From an uncultured Pirellulaceae bacterium (GTDB lineage Bacteria; Planctomycetota; Planctomycetia; Pirellulales; Pirellulaceae), in contig CALCJM010000075.1 of assembly GCA_937967505.1 (NCBI GenBank), positions 1 through 41,673 of the forward strand: a stretch of 41,673 nucleotides of DNA, written 5' to 3'. Below the pieces are notes generated by a model. It was not told where the DNA came from. It saw nothing but the letters and a program-made list of their open reading frames with translations, and did no database searches. This document shows positions 19,009 to 29,130 of this stretch, in pieces (within the stretch, counting starts at the first letter, position 1; every line of letters starts with the position of its first letter). The position numbers were made by a program, and so were the translations under genes.

Positions 19009-19486
19009 TTTACCAAAAATGAACCGACTCGTCGTCGGAACGTTGGTGCCAGTAATCAACGTGTGGCGTTAGTTCGTTAAAATGCCTGCCGACGACGCCG
19101 TCAATTGTTTCAGCTGACGCCCAAGGAAGTGCATACCTGCGGTATCGAATTGCACGCACACATCCGTCCACGTCGGTAACGTTGTCCAGCTGGATGTCCA
19201 TTCCAATGAGTTGGTTGAACCCAAACTCATCGGATACCGTGCGGAATTTTTGCTGTTCGGATTCCATCACATAGAAAACCAACGAATATTCTTTGGGCGT
19301 TGAATCCCATGGGGGAACTACGACTTCCTCGTCCGGAAAAGAGGGCAGAACAATCGGAGGGGCTGGAACGATTGCTTCAGGATCCGAAAAAACAATGTTG
19401 ACCGTCCGAAAGGAGGCACGTTCTACTGCACCAAGCACTGCTGCGACCAGCAGTGTGAGAATTATCAAGTGCAAGATTCGGAATCG
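19009..19486. repeat. segmental duplication, copy 2 (partner 14050-14532)
   Basis: Same orientation as the partner, with scattered substitutions and no large gaps seen by eye. This copy retains the authentic gene start. Confidence 0.85.
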
Positions 19487-19495
19487 CATTAGCAT
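19010..19495 (-). CDS. hypothetical small membrane-anchored protein, copy 2 (intact)
   Basis: 161 residues. It starts MLMRFRILHLIILTLLVAAV, a positively charged tip followed by one hydrophobic helix that may be an anchor or uncleaved signal. A proline-rich stretch (IVPAPPIVLPSFPDEEVVVP) leads to a soluble domain with DSTPKEYSLVFYVMESEQQK and CVRAIRYRRYALPWA. There is no known family. It begins 6 bases after the stop of the lipoprotein gene on the same strand, so the two are probably co-transcribed. A near-identical copy lies at 14059-14530 without this start codon, which makes this the likely parent. Confidence 0.6.
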   Translation of the reverse strand: MLMRFRILHLIILTLLVAAVLGAVERASFRTVNIVFSDPEAIVPAPPIVLPSFPDEEVVVPPWDSTPKEYSLVFYVMESEQQKFRTVSDEFGFNQLIGMDIQLDNVTDVDGCVRAIRYRRYALPWASAETIDGVVGRHFNELTPHVDYWHQRSDDESVHFW

Positions 19496-19501
19496 TGGTG
19501 C

Positions 19502-19945
19502 CTACTCGATACGTTTGAGCATTTCGGCGGCGTATTCCGGAGTTGCTTTGGTCGTCATTCCAAATTCAAGTGTGTCGTCATCAACCAGCTTTGTGGTTGA
19601 GTTACAGGCGACGCCATTGAACGGATGATCTTCACCACTGAGCAAATAGTGTTTCTGCGTAAAGTGGACGGTTTCGCCCTCAATTTTGGCGTCGTCGACT
19701 TCCATGCGCCACGTGTCGTTTTCAGGTGCCGAAAAGACGACTCGTCCATTGGACTCGGCAACGATCAGCACTGCCTTACCATCGGTGCCCCACTCGCCGA
19801 TCATTGATCGGGTTATTGCGTTAGATTCGACTTCGTTACCGTGTTCGGAGTCTGCAACGATTGTTTGTTTGCCAGCCTGCGTTGAGGTTCCGGGACAGCC
19901 AACGCAAGTTGCGATGATCGCGGCAAGGGCTAAAAGTCGAATCAT
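19502..19945 (-). CDS. hypothetical lipoprotein
   Basis: 147 residues starting MIRLLALAAIIATCVGCPGT, a short lipoprotein-type signal with a lipobox-like TCVGC; the cysteine at 17 would be lipidated. The remainder is small, polar and beta-rich, with MIGEWGTDGKAVLIVAES, TWRMEVDDAKIEGETVHF and DDDTLEFGMTTKAT, the pattern of small planctomycete lipoproteins that compare a measured property to a template (TIGR03066/lipocalin-like style). The specific family is not certain. The downstream membrane-protein gene follows after 6 bases. Confidence 0.65.
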   Translation of the reverse strand: MIRLLALAAIIATCVGCPGTSTQAGKQTIVADSEHGNEVESNAITRSMIGEWGTDGKAVLIVAESNGRVVFSAPENDTWRMEVDDAKIEGETVHFTQKHYLLSGEDHPFNGVACNSTTKLVDDDTLEFGMTTKATPEYAAEMLKRIE

Positions 19946-20049
19946 AAGTGTACTTTCAAGGTATGTTACGAAAGCCAGAGAGCCAGTGATGCCTCGCTAC
20001 GGCTTTGGATTGAATTGGAATCTCATTTCGATGTCAAATAAGAAAAAGA

Positions 20050-20327
20050 CTAGGGGGCATATTCAGTAGAGTTCCACGGTTCCAAAGGATTCAACACACT
20101 CAAGTCCACTTGCGTTAAAAACACGAATTCCGACTGGCGGCGACTTGTTTAGGTGCGGTGCTAAGTTGGCTAATGACAAGGTGCTGATCCTTCATCCAAG
20201 CGATTTCACGGTTACGTTCGGCAACCCACTCAATTTGCATCGTATACCAAGTGAGAATTGTCGCAGCCAAAAAAATCGCGAGAAACAAATTCATGAGGCT
20301 AAATTTTAAGCATAGTCTTCGTCGCAT
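20050..20327 (-). pseudogene. frameshifted and deleted copy B of the FSLRTLL-type membrane protein gene
   Basis: The start MRRRLCLKFSLMNLFLAIFL and WVAERNREIAWMKD align with the intact copy at 21847 (RFKFGLRTMLIVF; WISERNRAITWMRN). Near 20165 the family-like frame shifts by one (HLNKSPPVGIRVFNASGLEC against FLNKKAPWRIRLLSADGLES). After GLECVE a 95-base segment present in copy A (18185-18279) is missing, and a third frame gives NPLEPWNSTEYAP before TAG at 20050-20052. At least two disabling lesions are visible, so only the N-terminal 70 residues could be made. Confidence 0.75.
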
Positions 20328-20790
20328 TTCTCAAGCCAGATAACGAATTGCGATCTATCCGGGTGTCTTTGAGACGAATTCGCAATTTGCAGATTGGGAC
20401 ATAAAACACACGGATAGATCGTGCGTCCGTCTTTGTCCTTTTCTACGACTGATTTCAACGACCGTTCACGTTTTTCATTCTCCTTCAGTCTAACGCAGCG
20501 AATTCGGAAACCTGTCATGCTTTTTTGGCATTTGCCGCCTAAGCTAAACTAAAAAACAATCACGAAATAACTTTCCGATCTGCAGGCTCAGCCGACCTTC
20601 GGTCGGTTCTCGTCTCGGAGAGACGAGTTACGTAAAACGACTCTCCGAGTCGTTCCCCCTTCGGTTGTCAGCAATACTAGCCGCTTGAGATAAATTAAGA
20701 ATCTATTTCAGGACAAATCCTAAGCTGGAGTGACGACTGGCGATCGACGTTTTTCGTCTAAATTCCGCCCCAATGCAATGAACTTGAAAA
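20328..20790. other. intergenic region with hairpin repeats
   Basis: About 460 bases without a credible gene. The central 62 bases form three consecutive hairpins. A minus-strand 70-residue frame (20306-20518) has weak protein character and overlaps the copy B pseudogene start. Confidence 0.4.
20592..20653. repeat. three consecutive perfect hairpins
   Basis: CCGACC-TTC-GGTCGG (20592-20606), CTCGTCT-CGGAG-AGACGAG (20609-20627) and ACGACTC-TCC-GAGTCGT (20637-20653). The stems are 6, 7 and 7 bp, each perfect. Only short spacers separate them. Related CTCGTCTC/GAGACGAG palindromes are typical of dispersed repeats in planctomycetes. Confidence 0.75.
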
Positions 20791-20850
20791 TTGCAGGACA
20801 AAATTGGCATTTTCTTGGGTGCGCCAACGCCGACCCGTCGTCTTTCTCCC

Positions 20851-21504
20851 ATGAAAGGAGACTTCCAATTGGAAAACGAATTTGAATTGCAGCTCATCGA
20901 ACTGCTGGATCATTGCGGTGTGCGCCTCCACTGGCTCCTGACAAAACTGATGACCAATCGTGATGTGGCGGACGAACTTCTGCAGGATCTTTTCGTGCGG
21001 CAACTCAATTCAAAGTCCCTTTCGCAAGCCGCGAATCCAGAAGCCTATCTGTTTCGATCAGCGATCAACTTGGCCTTCGATTGGAGAAAGAAATCAAAAA
21101 GTGGAAGCACTTGGGAGTTGTTGGACGACGAAATCGCCGCCAGCGAAAAGTCGCCCATCGAAATGGCTATTGAGCGCGAGAAAACCGAACGCGTGCTTGC
21201 GACAATGGCCTCCGACAGAGGGTTAATCAGCCTTCGCTATATCCAAGATGAATCCTACGAGTGGATCGCTGAGCATTTCGACACGACAGCGCACCGAATC
21301 CGCTCGCGCTGTTCGATTCACTCTACGAGGGCTCCACAGAGGGGCAGCAGATCCACGGCGACGGATGGAGTGGTGGGGGTCGGGTTGGGAAGCCTAAACC
21401 GAGCGAAATTGATTTTGAAACTTTCTTGCAGCACGTTGAGCAAAGTGTCTGGCAAAAGCTTAACCGGTAACAACAAATACCGAAAGCCAACAGCAATGAG
21501 TTAG
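20851..21504 (+). pseudogene. ECF sigma factor with aberrant C-terminus
   Basis: From ATG 20851 the product has region 2 (LTKLMTNRDVADELLQDLFV, NPEAYLFRSAINLAFDWRKK) and the first half of region 4 (LISLRYIQDESYEWIAEHFD, TTAHRIRSRCSI). After about residue 155 it becomes arginine/serine-rich and unlike sigma factors, running to TAG at 21504. In another frame, open 21273-21470, the DNA reads smoothly (ALFDSLYEGSTEGQQIHGDG, EIDFETFLQHVEQSVWQKLN), as if the 3' end of a different gene were joined here. The sigma gene is therefore probably damaged near the recognition helix; a downstream anti-sigma partner is absent. Confidence 0.55.
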
Positions 21505-21846
21505 AAATTGTGCAAAGCGATTACATGAATGAAACGTTAGACTGGTACCGCGTCTGGACGAAACTTCCCCGGTCTTTGCGGATGCTGTAGATGTATTGCG
21601 TCCTCGCGGCTCAAGAAGGATCTGAAAGTGTCGAATGTGCTCGAATGACTCGTCGCTGGCATGATGGGGTCCGGCACACGATCACTGACACTTGGGAAAT
21701 CTCGTTTGGCTGCGCGGACGATTCACAGTTTGAGCACGTTCCTCCGTCCACATCGCTGATAAGATGTTTCAAGAGTTCGTGCGAGAAGGCAACGCAAGTT
21801 GTTGAGCTGACGCAAGGACGAACCTCATTCGGTGGCGGGCATTGAT
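21471..21846. other. region without a recognised gene
   Basis: About 375 bases. Short frames (for example 21591-21845, 84 residues) have no recognisable motif. A fragment GVRHTITDTWEISFGCADDS within it is protein-like but has no start signal. The composition matches the surrounding decayed DNA. Confidence 0.35.
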
Positions 21847-22275
21847 ATGAAAAAACTCAATCGGTTCAAGTTCGGCTTGCGAACGATGCTTATCGTATTC
21901 ACAATTCTTACCATTTCGTTAGCCGTTGTTTATCAACAGCTCCGTTGGATCTCTGAACGAAATCGCGCGATAACATGGATGCGTAACTCCAGCTGGTATT
22001 GGCGGGAGATTCCAGAGAATTACGACCCATTTTTAAACAAGAAGGCTCCATGGCGAATCCGCTTGCTGAGCGCAGACGGGCTGGAAAGTGTTTGTCTGCT
22101 CGAAGGCAATGAAAAAGAAGCTATAGAGCGGCTGTTCCCAGAGGCCGAAGTTTTTGTTTCGTCGTTGCATGTCAATTCCGACAACCGGGGATCGCTCGAG
22201 CCTTGGAATTCTGCTGAATACATGGAGAACTCTTATCTGGGGTTCAATTTTTCAAATCACCGCACTTTCGACTGA
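21847..22275 (+). CDS. small FSLRTLL-type membrane protein, intact copy C
   Basis: 142 residues from ATG 21847 (a GTG at 21832 would add five). It has the hallmark planctomycete N-terminus RFKFGLRTMLIVFTILTISL, one membrane helix, followed by QLRWISERNRAITWMRN and a soluble C-terminal half with APWRIRLLSADGLESVCLLE, EKEAIERLFPEAEVFVSS and LEPWNSAEY. Proteins of this layout are abundant and uncharacterised in planctomycetes; the C-terminal part resembles a degenerate leucine-rich-repeat-like strand/helix. Two decayed relatives lie at 18144-18320 and 20050-20327, so this appears to be the only functional member here. Confidence 0.65.
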   Translation: MKKLNRFKFGLRTMLIVFTILTISLAVVYQQLRWISERNRAITWMRNSSWYWREIPENYDPFLNKKAPWRIRLLSADGLESVCLLEGNEKEAIERLFPEAEVFVSSLHVNSDNRGSLEPWNSAEYMENSYLGFNFSNHRTFD

Positions 22276-22800
22276 ATTATGACGGTATGAATTTGAGGGT
22301 GTTTTGTTAAGGTTAACCGAATTGCCAGAAATTTTGGGGAAGGTCGATCTAACGTGACCGCGTTCGGCGGAACGCTTGACCGTATAGGTCAAATCGCTCC
22401 GGTTCTTTCTGTGCAGGAACTTGACCAGAATGCACGATTCAACGCGTGTGGCTTCTCCGCCAACGATCATTTTGGATCGCGCTGGCCAAATTGATTTGCT
22501 TGGGCGCGAGAATATGACCGCTCCAGCAGTAGCAGGTTTGGATAAGAAGTAGGGTGGCGTCAAGCCAATCCAACGCGCCGCGTTATTGCGCCGACCCACC
22601 ATACTACCGGTGAGCCGGTGGTGGGCAGGATTCCGCTGGTGCGAAACCCGAACGACCCACCCTACGGTCATCGGCACTTTGGGAAGGGTCGCGACTTCCT
22701 CTGGCCGAGTTGATTTGCCATGCCAGCCCGACGTTGAGATATCTGGCTGCGATTTACGAAATCGGCGGCTTGTTCGCCAAGATCAAAAGGGCCAATTGCG
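22276..22800. other. intergenic region between accessory and housekeeping halves
   Basis: About 525 bases. It holds a TTGACC/GGTCAA hairpin near 22377-22393, a possible 40-codon frame (22430-22552, with SPPTIILDRAGQIDLLGRE) lacking a ribosome site, and an inverted repeat at 22549-22665. The last 130 bases contain a protein-like plus-strand stretch (RYLAAIYEIGGLFAKIKRAN) that runs into the rsfS 3' end and has no start. It may mark decayed genes or an integration edge. Confidence 0.4.
22549..22665. repeat. GTAGGGTGG inverted repeat with internal stem
   Basis: GTAGGGTGG (22549-22557) is perfectly inverted at 22657-22665 (CCACCCTAC). Inside, CCCACCA (22595-22601) pairs with TGGTGGG (22619-22625). 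GTAGGGTGG-type repeats with GGTGGG cores are widespread dispersed elements in many bacteria. No transposase. Confidence 0.7.
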
Positions 22801-23325
22801 TTAGTGTTTGATGTGCTTGAGCGTTTCGGTCAGGTCAAGCTTTTTAGCATCGGCCCAGAGCGCTTCGAGGCTGTAAAAGCCGCGCGTCTCTTCATCAAAC
22901 AGGTGAATCACAACGGTACCATAATCCAACACAATCCAGCCGCTGTCCGAGGAGTAGCCGTCGATGCTCATGCGTTTGTCATTGAGATCATCTTCGAGCC
23001 TGTGATCAATCTCTTCGCTCATCGCGTGCAGTTGTCGACGACTGGTCCCTGTCGCGATTATGAAGTAGTCAAAAATAGCCGTATGATCGGTCATATCCAT
23101 CACCACAACATCCGTGCCACCGTTTTCCGCTGCGGTTGTCGCCGCAGCCAATGCCAGTTCCAGACTGCGATCCGGATTGACGCGATTGACCGCCGCCCCC
23201 GAACGAGTGTCTTCTTCCGGTGGCGTTTCGACAACTTCGGCTTGTTCTACGGTCTCAGGCATGGCCTCCCCGGACGAAATCGGGGCGTCTTGGACGGGTT
23301 CATTGGACGGTTTATCGTCAGTCAC
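22801..23325 (-). CDS. rsfS: ribosome silencing factor
   Basis: RsfS binds protein L14 (uL14) of the large subunit and blocks subunit joining during starvation. Residues about 55-170 carry the domain: DVVVMDMTDHTAIFDYFIIA, TGTSRRQLHAMSEEIDHRL, GYSSDSGWIVLDYGTVVIHL and the closing FDEETRGFYSLEALWADAKK. The first ~50 residues are an acidic, proline-rich extension (EPVQDAPISSGEAMPE...) not present in the E. coli protein of 105 residues; the total here is 174. It starts at GTG 23325. It lies downstream of two PQQ-propeller genes on the same strand but 255 bases away, so co-transcription is uncertain. Confidence 0.93.
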   Translation of the reverse strand: MTDDKPSNEPVQDAPISSGEAMPETVEQAEVVETPPEEDTRSGAAVNRVNPDRSLELALAAATTAAENGGTDVVVMDMTDHTAIFDYFIIATGTSRRQLHAMSEEIDHRLEDDLNDKRMSIDGYSSDSGWIVLDYGTVVIHLFDEETRGFYSLEALWADAKKLDLTETLKHIKH

Positions 23326-23579
23326 GAATGCTTCTCAAATGTTCGGGAATTTGTCTGAAAAACAGTTTAAACGATTTACCATTCCAGATAAGCCATCACC
23401 CGGGAAACCTGCCGGGATTCTTCGGATTGCCGGATTGGGGTCGAAATGTGCCACAACATGGCTGCGCTCGCCAGAGCATCGTTGCGTCTGGGGAAGTTAC
23501 AGCTGCCGGCAACAGCGCTCCCCCGCACCACCTTCTGGCAACGGTAGCGACGTTTGCCTAGCAGCGGTGACACTGTCAA

Positions 23580-25145
23580 CTACTCGGTTACTTTCACCGA
23601 ATAGAGCCGTGTCCGATCGGTCAGGTACATATTCCCGTTGGCAAACGTCGGTGTACTGTAGATCGATGAATAATTGACGGTAGAAATCTCGGCAAGCACC
23701 TCGGCTTCGGTTCCGCCGGCTTTAAAGATGGTCAACGTTCCATCTTCGTTACCAATAAACACTTTGCCATCGACGGCCAACGGCGATCCCCATACCCCCG
23801 ACAGCATATCGTGTTGCCATACGCGTTCGCCCGTCTTCAAGTCGAGGCAATGCACGAAACCGCTCAGATCCGCCGCGTACACCCGTCCCTCCGCAATCGC
23901 AACGGTCGACATCGTGCGTCGGAAAAAGGGCTCTTTGGTCTCTTCTTCCACACCACCGTAATGCCAAATCTGTCCCGAGTTTGGATTAGTCTGGCCGGCC
24001 TTTTCTTTTTCGCCAATCTGCGGACTGATGTCGCCCGTTTGGGTAGCATCGATTCGATAAAGATGCCCGACACCTTCGCCGTGTTCGGGATCCTGCCCAA
24101 CCGCCAGAAAAACGCTGTTGTCATAAAACACAGGCGTGGAAAGAATCGCGTTGCGCGTGCCCGCCCCGCCCAATTCCCAGATCGAGTCCTTCGGATTGAG
24201 GTCAAACTTCCAGACCTCGTCGCCTGTTTTGGCGTCGTGAGCATACAACCACCCGTCGCCGCCGGGAAAGTAAACTTGTGCTTTCCCATTGACGACGCCG
24301 ACTGCGGGCGACCCCCACTGACCGTGCAGGATACCGTCTTTAGGTTGATTATGTTCCCAGGCAACCTCGCCCGTTTTCGTGTTGACCGCCAGAAAACACG
24401 GAGCCCGTGGCGAGGGTACATTCAGGTGTGCCTCATCGACGCCATTGGATGTCACGATGTAGACCATGTCCTCAAACAGTACCGGCGAACTGGTCGCGAG
24501 GTTGTGCGGGAACACGCCCAGTTCCTCGATCATATCCAGCGACCAGATAATATCCGCGTCCTGTTTTTCGGCATCCACTTCATCCTGAACCACGCCGTCA
24601 TTTTTCCCGTCTGTGAATCCGTTGACATCCAGACACATCAGTTCGCAACGATTGGTGACGACATACATACGGTCCCCCCGGACCACCGGTGCTGAACAAA
24701 TCCCCTGTAGCGGCCAGTCATTCACCCGACCTGCCGGAAGTTTGTCGCGCGACAACTGCCAGACAAACTCACCAGAAAGTTCGTCAAAGCAAACCAATAC
24801 ACCCAAATCCTTGTCGGCAGGATACTTCTCACGGTATCCGCCACCGTTGTTGGTTCCTACGAACACTTTCCCACCGGCAATAACCGGGTTGCCATAGGTC
24901 TGCGATCCCAACCCGGCTGACCAGTTGACATTGGTTCCCTTGTTCAGATCAAAATCGATGCTGACCCCCTTCATGGCCGAAACCATGTTCCGGTCCGGTG
25001 TTCCGCCCCACATCGGCCAATCTTTGGTGTTGGAACCGGTTTGGCTGGTTGCGTCTCCGGTCAACAATAAACTGCCCAAAAAAATCATCAAGCAGATCGT
25101 GGAATTCAATCGCCAACAGACTGTCGAAAAAGGCATCGCACACAT
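23580..25145 (-). CDS. secreted PQQ-repeat beta-propeller protein
   Basis: 521 residues from ATG 25145, with AGGAA 9 bases upstream; a longer start at 25187 is possible. The N-terminal hydrophobic signal ([19 protein letters not shown]) precedes [18 protein letters not shown]. Repeated PQQ/quinoprotein blades follow: [93 protein letters not shown]. These are BamB/pyrrolo-quinoline-quinone-like propellers, very numerous in planctomycetes. No heme-binding site and no dehydrogenase active-site residues are evident, so it is more likely a structural or binding propeller than an enzyme. The second propeller gene ends 86 bases upstream on the same strand. Confidence 0.88.
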   Translation of the reverse strand: MCAMPFSTVCWRLNSTICLMIFLGSLLLTGDATSQTGSNTKDWPMWGGTPDRNMVSAMKGVSIDFDLNKGTNVNWSAGLGSQTYGNPVIAGGKVFVGTNNGGGYREKYPADKDLGVLVCFDELSGEFVWQLSRDKLPAGRVNDWPLQGICSAPVVRGDRMYVVTNRCELMCLDVNGFTDGKNDGVVQDEVDAEKQDADIIWSLDMIEELGVFPHNLATSSPVLFEDMVYIVTSNGVDEAHLNVPSPRAPCFLAVNTKTGEVAWEHNQPKDGILHGQWGSPAVGVVNGKAQVYFPGGDGWLYAHDAKTGDEVWKFDLNPKDSIWELGGAGTRNAILSTPVFYDNSVFLAVGQDPEHGEGVGHLYRIDATQTGDISPQIGEKEKAGQTNPNSGQIWHYGGVEEETKEPFFRRTMSTVAIAEGRVYAADLSGFVHCLDLKTGERVWQHDMLSGVWGSPLAVDGKVFIGNEDGTLTIFKAGGTEAEVLAEISTVNYSSIYSTPTFANGNMYLTDRTRLYSVKVTE

Positions 25146-25231
25146 GGTCGTTATTCCTGTAGGTATTTTCAAATCGGGCCGGAGCAATCCACGCGGCCGA
25201 CAAGTTGATTCGGTGTTAAAATTCAGTGTTT

Positions 25232-27559
25232 TTAATTTTGGGAATCGGGGGTTAGAAACACTTTGAGGTTGTCGAAGTAGCAGTCTGACTGAGCGTAAAA
25301 GTAAACGCCCGGCGAACCGTTCAGGTTCGGATGCGGGTCGGTTTGCTCCAGCATCCAGGCCTCAGGTTCGGCCTCACCTGTCTTCCAAACCTTACCGTAG
25401 ATTTTGGCCTCCGTCTTGGAGGCATCGACTTTCATCTTGATCGTGTACCACACGTCCGGGTCGGACAAGTAGTTGATCGATTTGGCCATCCGCAGATGTG
25501 GCGGCCAGCTTTGCACCGTCAATTTTCCACTGTTGCCCTTGAGAATCAGATTGTAGCGATTGATGGAAAGCCCCAACGAACCAAGTTGACGTCGTTTTTC
25601 AACAAACCTGACATCCATCTGCATCTGATAGTTCTTCATTCCCGGTGGACCGATCGAAATCTGGTGACTCGGTCGCCCCTTGGCCTTGGGACCGCCAGAG
25701 ACCTTCATCACCGTATTGCCATCCAAATCAAAAGGTTTCACTTTAATATGGGCGCGATTCCAGGTCGCAGGGACACGTACTCCTTTGTACCCTTCAAAAT
25801 CCCATTGCCACATATCGGTCTGCGGGTATGTTCGCACACGTGCAGTCGCGGTCAATTCACCAACTTGAGTGCTGATTGTTCCTGCCAGTTCTCCTTGGGG
25901 ATCACTTACAGCGGTCAGCGCACTACCCGATGCCGAATAACCGGCCAGCGTATCGCCAACGGTCAAGCTTTCGGCCGGCATGGTTTTGATTTGCCGACCG
26001 TTTTTGTCAAACGCGACGACGGTATAGTCTTGCGTCTGGCCCGGATCAAGAATCACCTCGTAAGGACGCAACTGAATTGTATCGACCTGATCGGTTGCCG
26101 CTGCCTCTGCGGGTAGTTCTTTCGGCGCGCCCAGGACAACCTGTTTTTCTTTGTCACCGATACAAATCGTACGATCGCGTGTCACCAGATAGATCCGGCC
26201 GTTGGCGATCGCAGGTGACGCATAAATTTCATCAAACCCGTTGCCGGACCTAGCAACCAACTGGTTGCGGGAGAGCACTTCACACTTTTCGGCCGAGGGC
26301 TTCAGTACCCAGACATTTCCGTTCACTTCCGTTGCGTAGATCTTTCCATCAGCCCAGACGGGCGAGCCCTTTCCTACGGTCCCCAAGTCCTGATTCCATA
26401 ACTGCTGGCCCGTTTTTCCGTCAAACGCAAACATGTTTCCCACGTCGGCAACCACATACAGCACGCCCTCTTTGGCCAACAGCGCCGTATATCCCGCCTT
26501 GATCCCATCGACCCGCCAGACGCCGTGCGTTTCGGTCACATCGCCGGTACCGGTCGCATCAATGCACTGCACGCGGCCAAATTCAGCATTGTCGATGTTG
26601 TCTTCACCGTGCGAGATATAAACAAGGTTTCCATCAAAAACCGGCGTGGTATTAAGCCCCCGACGGGACATTTTAAATGACCAGACCGGTTTACCCGTGC
26701 GGGCGTTGATCGCATAGACATGTCCGTCACTGTTACCGGCCACCAGCAGTCGTTGACCATTGACAACGCCAATTGCGGGTGCAGAGTAGTTTGTATCCTT
26801 GGGAGCGCCACCGGGCGCTGAAATCCACTGGAGCGCACCCGTCTTTTTGTTGAACGCATAATAATAGTGCTTGGGTGCCGGCCCTTTCATGTCGCCCCAG
26901 TTGGTTGCCAGGTAGCTGACAATGACGCGCTGTTCATCGATGAAAGGAGTCTGTGTCCGACCGCCGTAGCCAGAAATTTTCCCGTACTCTTCGGCCAGCG
27001 ATTTTTCCCAGACGATTTTCCCGTCCGGCGAATAGCACTTAAAGATTCCGCAAACCGAGTGCACAAACACGTTGCCGGTTTCGGTGTCACCGACCATCGC
27101 GGCCCAGCCGACGCGCGGGGCAGGAATGTCGGTTTGAAAGACATTGAATTTGTCGCGCCACAGTTCTTCGCCTGTTTCAGCATCCCAGCAGACGACCTGC
27201 TCCTGAATATCAATCTGCTGGTCTTTGAGCGCCGGGTTGTCCGCCGTGCGGCAGTTCAAATAAACGCGCCCGTTGAGCACAATCGGGGTAGACCGACCGC
27301 CGGTCTCTGATTCCCAAATGACGTTCTTTTTGTCCTTATAGGACCATGAATCGAGCAAATTTGTTTCGCGCGAGATACCGTTGTGCTCGGGGCCTCGCCA
27401 CGATGCCCAGTTTTGCGCATTGGCAACCGGCGAATCAACCCACATCAAACCGAGTACGGCAATTGTGACAATTGTTGCGGGGACGATACAAATCGGCACG
27501 AAATCCACCAGCGATCGGGAACACGGCAGCGCGCAGAATAAACGGAATGAGTTAGCCAA
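25232..27559 (-). CDS. large secreted PQQ-repeat beta-propeller protein with C-terminal LamG/DUF1080-like domain
   Basis: About 775 residues from TTG 27559, chosen because AGAGGTG lies a few bases upstream and the protein then begins with a signal ([20 protein letters not shown], cleaved near VANA); the frame is open to 27736. The mature start [14 protein letters not shown] is typical of planctomycete PQQ-propellers. Blades show [53 protein letters not shown] and [14 protein letters not shown]. Residues about 500-600 form an Ig/Big-2-like segment ([20 protein letters not shown]), and the last ~180 a concanavalin-like domain ([19 protein letters not shown] ... [20 protein letters not shown]). 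This suggests binding of a glycan or surface polymer. The next gene on the strand is another propeller, 86 bases away. Confidence 0.85.
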   Translation of the reverse strand: MANSFRLFCALPCSRSLVDFVPICIVPATIVTIAVLGLMWVDSPVANAQNWASWRGPEHNGISRETNLLDSWSYKDKKNVIWESETGGRSTPIVLNGRVYLNCRTADNPALKDQQIDIQEQVVCWDAETGEELWRDKFNVFQTDIPAPRVGWAAMVGDTETGNVFVHSVCGIFKCYSPDGKIVWEKSLAEEYGKISGYGGRTQTPFIDEQRVIVSYLATNWGDMKGPAPKHYYYAFNKKTGALQWISAPGGAPKDTNYSAPAIGVVNGQRLLVAGNSDGHVYAINARTGKPVWSFKMSRRGLNTTPVFDGNLVYISHGEDNIDNAEFGRVQCIDATGTGDVTETHGVWRVDGIKAGYTALLAKEGVLYVVADVGNMFAFDGKTGQQLWNQDLGTVGKGSPVWADGKIYATEVNGNVWVLKPSAEKCEVLSRNQLVARSGNGFDEIYASPAIANGRIYLVTRDRTICIGDKEKQVVLGAPKELPAEAAATDQVDTIQLRPYEVILDPGQTQDYTVVAFDKNGRQIKTMPAESLTVGDTLAGYSASGSALTAVSDPQGELAGTISTQVGELTATARVRTYPQTDMWQWDFEGYKGVRVPATWNRAHIKVKPFDLDGNTVMKVSGGPKAKGRPSHQISIGPPGMKNYQMQMDVRFVEKRRQLGSLGLSINRYNLILKGNSGKLTVQSWPPHLRMAKSINYLSDPDVWYTIKMKVDASKTEAKIYGKVWKTGEAEPEAWMLEQTDPHPNLNGSPGVYFYAQSDCYFDNLKVFLTPDSQN

Positions 27560-27755
27560 ACGGGCACCTCTTTTATTTCGATAGACAGTCGATACAGTCA
27601 CCTTGAAACCATCGGCCTCAATTGAGGGACCGCCGGTTTTCCGTATTGTAACCAATTTCGCCCCTCCGGGCAGCATGCTGCCCAATTGCTTCCGGATTCC
27701 CCTGCACCCGAAAAACGCACGAGCGGGGCATAGCATGCCTACGGTTTGCAGATAA

Positions 27756-28829
<1,074 letters not shown>

Positions 28830-29130
28830 CCGGATTACGGTGGCGCATCCCAAATTGACAGACCAATGAGGACTGTAGATAAACAAGGCCTTCAAATTAT
28901 GCCGGTTAATTGGTTTGTCGGGACTGAAAACGGGTGCTAAGCCCAATCGGGGCACCACACTGGGAGCAATTTTTCCATGCAAACACAACACAAGCGAGCT
29001 ATCTTTGCGGTGACTCCGGTGCGTAGATCAGCGAGCACCCGCCCCATGGCGCGCGAAACGCGTCGGCAGCGCTGTGAGCGTCCACTATCGCCAGCAGCAT
29101 GTTCCTGTCCTTTAGCCCTGTGTAGACACT
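28830..29130. other. intergenic region after hemB
   Basis: About 300 bases. A stem-loop GGTGC...GCACC with inner CCC/GGG (about 28932-28955), followed by ATTTTT around 28972, could be a weak terminator for hemB. Nothing else is recognised. Confidence 0.35.

Noticed and set aside
20306..20518. 70-residue minus-strand frame with a CVLC motif
   Set aside because: No ribosome site or recognised family, and it overlaps the start of a pseudogene; protein character is weak.
22276..22800. A second chimeric junction between the accessory and housekeeping halves
   Set aside because: Base composition rises after 22.8 kb, but both sides have planctomycetal gene types and no gene pair is cut at one point; an island edge explains it as well.
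23811..24695. 294-residue plus-strand open frame opposite the PQQ propeller gene
   Set aside because: Arises from the codon pattern of the propeller gene; no start context or domain.
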